This document shows positions 23,101 through 27,702 of a stretch of 27,702 bases of DNA, in pieces. A model generated the notes under the pieces. The model saw only the letters and a list, made by a program, of their open reading frames with translations. It made no database searches and was not told where the DNA came from. The DNA lies in assembly GCA_008931825.1 (NCBI GenBank), contig QXVZ01029847.1, forward strand, positions 3,546 to 31,247, in the 5' to 3' direction. How positions within the stretch are numbered: position 1 is the first letter of the stretch; each line of letters opens with the position of its first letter. The position numbers and the translations under genes are program-made. The stretch is from Phallusia fumigata (lineage: Eukaryota; Chordata; Ascidiacea; Phlebobranchia; Ascidiidae).

Positions 23101-24090
23101 CGGGGAAAAATGCCAGGTTTGTGTTAGTTTTGCACTGTCAACAATGATATAATATCAGAAGATTTATACTGAACCTCGGGTATAAATTAAAAAAATCAAA
23201 AAATTAAAAAACAAGGGACATTCTAAAATTTTCAATTTGGATAACTTGTCGGTTGTCTTATTTTGGTAATACTTCCTGAAACATGGCTTAGAACTTCCAA
23301 TGGCTATGTGGTTCAATCACTTGAAACCAAACCAGTGTGACCAAAAGACTGTTAGTGTGAAGAGATACAAGTCAAAATTCCCTAACGCGCCAGGCATTTT
23401 CTATGTTAGAGCATAAAGCAGAAGAAGAAATATGTCAGTTTCCTAAAAAGAACTCGAAATACTTGAAAAAGTAGAAAAATAGCAGAAAGATAAACACAGA
23501 AATCTTAAATATTCACACATAAATACATGGAACAGGTCAATACTCAAGTTTCCACTAGAGTGCAGCAGAGAGGGGCTGTGGCCACTAAGGTGCAGCAGAG
23601 ACATTTTAATGGTTTGATGTCATTGTTATGTCAAGTTATAAATGATGATTGATAATTTACTAACTGTGGTTTAGAATTGACTAGCAGTTAATGTATAACC
23701 TTAAACTGTTCCCATAAAATGCCTAGGACTTAAAAAAAAACTAAACATCAGTAATTCCTGTAGACAAAAAAATTATACTTGTGGTAGTGAAAAATGAACA
23801 AATTTTAATTTTAACCCAAAATATTTTTTGACACCTTAAGCTAAACTTTAAACATTGCAGATAATGAACATCGGAAAAACTTGCGCCCCACTTTTTGTCA
23901 AGACACCTCCACAGTTTGAAAGTCTCTTAGTTGTGTTTAGGTAGAAATAGTGTTTTGTTTTGTCAATGTCAACCCAGTAAGCAGCTAAGTCTTTGGAAAG
24001 CAACTTCTCTTCGGCCAGCACCTGGCTATGTTTTGCACGGTGCTGTGTGCACTGGACTGCGACAGCTTGAATCTGAGGATTGTGATGTCA
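23100..24090. other. 3' end of NudE and intergenic stretch
   Basis: The NudE 3' UTR must start below 24091. Minus-strand ATTAAA-type hexamers occur near 23804 and 23615, but no clear AATAAA. A short duplicated word, CCACTAGAGTGCAGCAGAGA and CCACTAAGGTGCAGCAGAGA, lies at about 23553-23602. Confidence 0.5.
23848..24072 (-). other. open frame of unknown status just 3' of the NudE stop
   Basis: After a CCTCAG acceptor-like site, a 74-codon frame ends in TAA at 23848-23850. It contains HSQVLAEEKLLSKDLAAYWV and KTKHYFYLNTTKR, a composition that looks protein-like. The phase does not follow the NudE exon 25371-25465 but would follow 25924-26018, so it could be an alternative last exon, part of another gene, or chance. 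I recognise no family. Confidence 0.3.
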
Positions 24091-24163
24091 TCACACCCTG
24101 ATTTTGACATTGGTTGCGGTGGGGGGTCTGCCGTTCAGTTGTTCCGATTTTGCTCCTTGTGAA
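24091..24163 (-). CDS. NDEL1: NudE last coding exon
   Basis: The split Ser codon is completed after TTTTTAG. The exon reads [20 protein letters not shown], then IRV and TGA (24091-24093). The tail is not conserved, but phase, acceptor and the hydrophilic Pro-containing C-terminus fit the family. Confidence 0.75.
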
Positions 24164-26769
24164 CTAAAAATTCCATTAAAAAATGTTAGTTACAGTAAAC
24201 TATACAAAGTTATCTTGATAACAAGCAAATATTAAAGTTTAGAATTGTAAATTTACCAAAATGGTATAGTTCCACTGCGTTGTAAACAAGTTCATGGCCT
24301 TTGGTTTCAACCAGTAGTGAAAAGTACATTTAATTTGTCAAGAAATAACTGCTAAACATTGACGTTTGAATGGTATTTGCTATGATAGGCATCCACAGTT
24401 TGTAAACGCTTGCAAGACTCAACATTTACCAGCCAACCAAAAAATCTAAGGCAATATAACAAAATCTCAATGTTCTTTTGACTGCGCCATATCAGTACAT
24501 GATCAGTTTTAGTGCTGCAACAACTGTCAAAGCGCAGATTAATAGTTATTTCCACCGATAGGTGTTACTGAGTTACGGGCCATTTGAAATGTTGGCAACA
24601 CCATGCGTGTAAAATACATTAATCACACACAATTTCATCAGTTGCATCATCAGACTGACTTTGTTGACACCAATTTTTCAATTTGGTTTGCTTTTTTTGC
24701 ATTGAACACATGCGTTTTTTGCTTGTTAATTACTTATTTGCCTGCATTGGGAGGTCAACTATTAAAACCTTCACACAAATTTGGCAGAGGTAGATTTCGT
24801 TGCGTACTCAAAACCAAAGAACAATTAGTTGTTGACACCAAAATATGAGACTCTAGTTGGCAGCGCCCCAGCATTGAGTTGCCAGGAACAAAATACAGAT
24901 TATTAGTGATCAAAGATGCAGCAAAAAAACATCTCAATGACAGGCTCTGCAACTCTGTCGAATCAATATTTATCAGAAAACTACGTTTTATTAATGTCTT
25001 TAATATAGTTTCTATGTATAATGTTTTAAAAAATTAAAAACGTGGCATAGATTTTACATTTATGTTTGCTGAACTTGTCATGTTTGTTCAACTCAGCTCC
25101 CAACCTCCACAGACCCACAATTGTTTTTGCATTCCACACGAAGCCACGAACACACCACAATTACTGGCAGTGAACAAAGGCCAAAAGTCAACACTAACCA
25201 GAATAACAGAACTTTGTCACAAAGGAGCTAAGTTACGACATCACTGAGGCTGATTAAATGGACTTTCATGCCATTCCCTTGTGCATGTTAATATTTACAA
25301 AGCTATTACTTAACAGCCATTGCTGTTTGTTGCAGGCAAACATTCGAAGGGCATAATGACAGTTCACTACCTTTCAGATAGTTTCGTCGAGTTGTTTCGT
25401 TTGCTCGTCCATGTAGGTTGTTCCTGAACAAAGTTTCTACACGATGCAAGTTTTGATTCCAAAGCCTAAAAATAAATATAACGGTCATCAGCATATAGTT
25501 GTGCACACAAGAATTTCTGGCGAGTTAACTGTATTTTAGCTTTCACTACACAAAGCCTTGCAGTACAGCTTGTTCCATCAAAGTTACATGGCTAGTTCTT
25601 CAAGATTCTATTAAAAATAACAAATGTAGACTGTGATATGTCCATCAGAAACTCATTTATTTTAAGTGACTTTAAAATACAAAAGAACAGCCTGCAAAAC
25701 ATCAATTGCATTAGATAAGAAAAGGTTAAAAATGACTGCCCCCTCCCCTTGCCCATGCTCTTAGGACCTTGTACCAAGTAATAATGCAATTCATTTGCAA
25801 TGCCTACAGTTGTCAGAGGTAATTGCAATTTCCCTGCTGATAACTCCCTGATTCACACTTATTTTACATAAGGGGTAATACCTGCACAGCAGTTTCATGG
25901 ATTTTACACAAAATTTTACTTACCCCAACTTTGCGCAGTAGATCGCCGACAATATTTAGAGCCGATATTCTCGCTGATGGAGTAAGTGGAGTTCGTTCAA
26001 GTCCGTTGTGAATCAAATCTGGGGTAGAAGGAAAACATTTTTTTATGAAATTTAAGTTGTGACGTTTAAATGTTTGAAACTAGGATCTGAAACACAAACT
26101 TTCCAAACACATTAAATTATCAGTTTTACTCAACATGAAGTGCTGTTTTGCCAGGCACCAATTATCACATATTTGTTTAACCAAACCTAAGAATTATCTT
26201 GCCTAAAACAGGTTAAATGATAAAACTAAATGCAGAAATCCCAATGTTTAAATGTTCCACAACATCGTTTAGGAATCCCATAATGCAAGTTAACAAGGTA
26301 AAGGATGGCGGGAAAAAGTTGGGAAATGGGGAAGTTCCTTCCAGAGAATCAGTTCTACTCAACGAAACTTTTGGCTGTTTGTATAACAAGTGGACATGAA
26401 AGTTGAAAATTAATATTGTGGTTGTATAACAGACCTGCACCAGCTTCTATTAGTTTATTACTCAAGTTACATATAGAAATCTATGGGTTTCATCAAAAAA
26501 TGATGGGACATTTTGATTGGCTTCCGGGGAAATTTGCGTTTTTTTCTAGACCTGGGATCCATCATCGTAGACAAGGTTCCAGGTCGGGTACGATTAACGT
26601 TGAATGTCAGGCAAACTTACGTTTTTGTCGATGTGATTCTGGTGTCGATTTGATTGGTGTAACTGTCGGTATGTGGCCATTGGTAAAAAGTTTCTTGGTG
26701 CGAGATGTGGGTGTTGATGGTGTGACTGGTGGCGTCTGTGATGAAGGATATGCAATCATTTTACATTGA
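24091..26769 (-). CDS. NDEL1: NudE family dynein regulator (NDE1/NDEL1), C-terminal part
   Basis: NudE proteins bind LIS1 and cytoplasmic dynein at centrosomes and microtubules, and act in nuclear migration, spindle function and transport. Four exons are visible: 26621-26769, 25924-26018, 25371-25465 and 24091-24163. The diagnostic run is [19 protein letters not shown] followed by [17 protein letters not shown], nearly identical to vertebrate NDE1 and NDEL1. Phases agree at all three junctions, and the last exon ends in TGA at 24091-24093. The N-terminal coiled coil that binds LIS1 is not in the window and must lie beyond 27702. It lies upstream of PLCG on the same strand. The interval is too long for the tight operons known in ascidians. 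NDE1 and NDEL1 cannot be told apart here; an invertebrate would normally have one. Confidence 0.93.
24164..25370. other. last NudE intron, nothing recognised
   Basis: AT-rich intron of 1.2 kb between the ALESKL exon and the last exon. No repeat family, RNA or conserved frame was recognised. Confidence 0.55.
25371..25465 (-). CDS. NDEL1: NudE exon: [12 protein letters not shown] motif
   Basis: 31 codons opening [17 protein letters not shown], against ALESKLAACRNF in vertebrates. The Cys falls at the position palmitoylated in NDEL1. The rest is a variable Ser/Asn/Lys segment. The acceptor is TTTTTAG and the donor GTAGTG. It ends with AG of a split Ser codon. Confidence 0.93.
25466..26620. other. 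NudE introns around the conserved C-terminal exon
   Basis: Two introns, 25466-25923 and 26019-26620, with ordinary AT-rich sequence. Nothing further recognised. Confidence 0.55.
25924..26018 (-). CDS. NDEL1: NudE exon: conserved C-terminal motif
   Basis: 31 codons, [20 protein letters not shown] then GDLLRKVG, the most conserved C-terminal motif of NDE1 and NDEL1. The acceptor follows a pyrimidine tract ending CCAG, and the donor is GTAAGT. It ends on a full codon. Confidence 0.96.
26621..26769 (-). CDS. NDEL1: NudE exon: Ser/Thr/Pro-rich linker
   Basis: 49 codons including [20 protein letters not shown] and [12 protein letters not shown]. It is a low-complexity Thr-Pro-rich segment in the place where vertebrate NDE1 and NDEL1 carry CDK- and Aurora-type phosphorylation sites; several TP and SP pairs are visible. 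The donor is GTAAGT and the acceptor CTTAAAG. The split codon C+AT gives His at the join. The acceptor is the least certain part. Confidence 0.78.
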
Positions 26770-27702
26770 CTTTAAGTTACAGTTGAATATGAAATCATTT
26801 CTAAAATGTGCAGTCAATTTCATCAAGCAGCAACACAGTCAGTACTTAAGGCAAAACTTGTGGTGTTTGTTATAGTTTTGTATTAGAAGATTGGATATTC
26901 CATGCATTTATCTTTGCAGGTGGACATGGATTGGCTTTAAGAGTTACTTTACCGAAACAAATTGAAAAATCAAACAGGGCCGCTCAATTTGCATACCCAG
27001 ATCAGAAAAATGCCCTTTTTGGTGCTAAAGCTAGACCACAGGCCAAAGGAGAAAAATTTTACCTAGTTGTCCATGTAAATACCAACCTTTTTTTCGCAAA
27101 CCATTCAAAAACTAAACTAGAGAGGTGGCGTTCTCGATATTTTCATTCCATATACACTACCACCTCAAAATGATGTTCTCCACATATACCATTTTCTTTA
27201 TTACATTGGATATATTTTCAATACCCACATTACATTGGGTCCCAAATTCCCTTGGCATTTTATAACATGATTGTTTCTGCTAGCATAAACATATGGGTCC
27301 CCACACACATGCAGTTTCTGAATAGTAGTGATGTTTTTAGAAAAATCAGTTTTACAAATTTAAAAGTAAAGATTTCCATTTATAATTTAACTAAATCATT
27401 TTCTACATCATGTCAATTTCAATCTCAATGTCCAAAGCATGAACTAAACCCCACAGTTACACTAATCAATAGTTTGACCTGCAGTGACCTTTGGTCAGGC
27501 CGTAGTAAACTACAAACTCTAAACAACCCTTTCCAACGTGGTTTCAGCAATGCGCTACAAATCCAACAACAACATTGCGCTTAATGCCAATTACAATCTC
27601 ATTGTAAACAGCACAATTTAAACCTCACAGCCCCACAACCAATAGTTTGACCTACAGTGACCTTTAGCCGAGCCGCAACAAACTCTTAACGAATCTCTTC
27701 AG
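26770..27702. other. NudE intron running off the window
   Basis: No NudE coiled-coil exon was seen on the minus strand. Plus-strand open frames at 26931-27173 and 27252-27584 show no family signature. The right end holds a tandem repeat. Confidence 0.55.
27414..27702. repeat. 174-bp tandem repeat, two diverged units, second cut by the window edge
   Basis: CAATTTCAATCTCAATGT at 27414 and CAATTACAATCTCATTGT at 27588 start parallel series. Both continue to AATAGTTTGACCT, CAGTGACCTTT and a GCCG block, at a period of 174 bases. Confidence 0.8.

Noticed and set aside
20894-24091. NudE and PLCG as one operon
   Set aside because: More than 3 kb separates the NudE stop from the first known PLCG exon, whereas ascidian operons have very short or no intercistronic gaps.
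26931-27584. Plus-strand open frames preceded by a TTTGCAG-like site
   Set aside because: No protein family signature. The region is a NudE intron on the other strand, and the right part overlaps the 174-bp tandem repeat.

Overview
The window looks like a piece of a small, AT-rich invertebrate chordate genome. Short exons are separated by introns of a few hundred bases that are full of small repeats, and splice sites are GT-AG throughout. The style is ascidian (Ciona-like), but that is an inference: no rRNA or marker gene is present. The sequence is a draft, with one run of Ns (14024-14098) and single Ns at 6654, 11217, 19525 and 22694.

Both recognised genes lie on the minus strand, head to tail. 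At the right, four coding exons (26621-26769, 25924-26018, 25371-25465, 24091-24163) encode the C-terminal part of a NudE family protein (NDE1/NDEL1), a LIS1/dynein regulator. Its N-terminal coiled-coil exons lie beyond the right edge. Nearly all the rest is one gene for phospholipase C gamma. I traced 27 coding exons from 20894 down to a stop at 210-212. Nearly every exon boundary was set by matching splice sites, reading phase and the known protein order: PH end, EF hands, catalytic X box, second half of nSH2, cSH2, SH3, second half of the split PH, Y box, C2, then a charged C-terminal tail. The exons give about 1004 codons. The vertebrate protein is about 1290 residues.

Two parts of the PLC gamma gene were not found. 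The first is the N-terminal part with the first PH domain, which should lie between 20895 and about 23100. The second is a block of about 190 residues: the end of the X box, the first half of the split PH, and the first half of nSH2 with its FLVR arginine. The exons on either side of that block have incompatible phases, and a single N at 11217 lies between them, so sequence is probably missing from the assembly.

The introns hold most of the unusual structure. The 8-base palindrome TGACGTCA occurs 20 times, 16 of them in the first 6.5 kb, and in several introns it sits directly on or beside the 3' splice site. There is a perfect 35-bp foldback near 1.3 kb, a 148-bp exact duplication around an N (assembly artefact), hAT-like miniature elements (one with an 8-bp target duplication and a recognisable empty site elsewhere), a diverged tandem duplication at 7.2-8.0 kb, and several dispersed repeat families with two to four copies. 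I see no bacterial-type features, CRISPR arrays or intact mobile-element genes.
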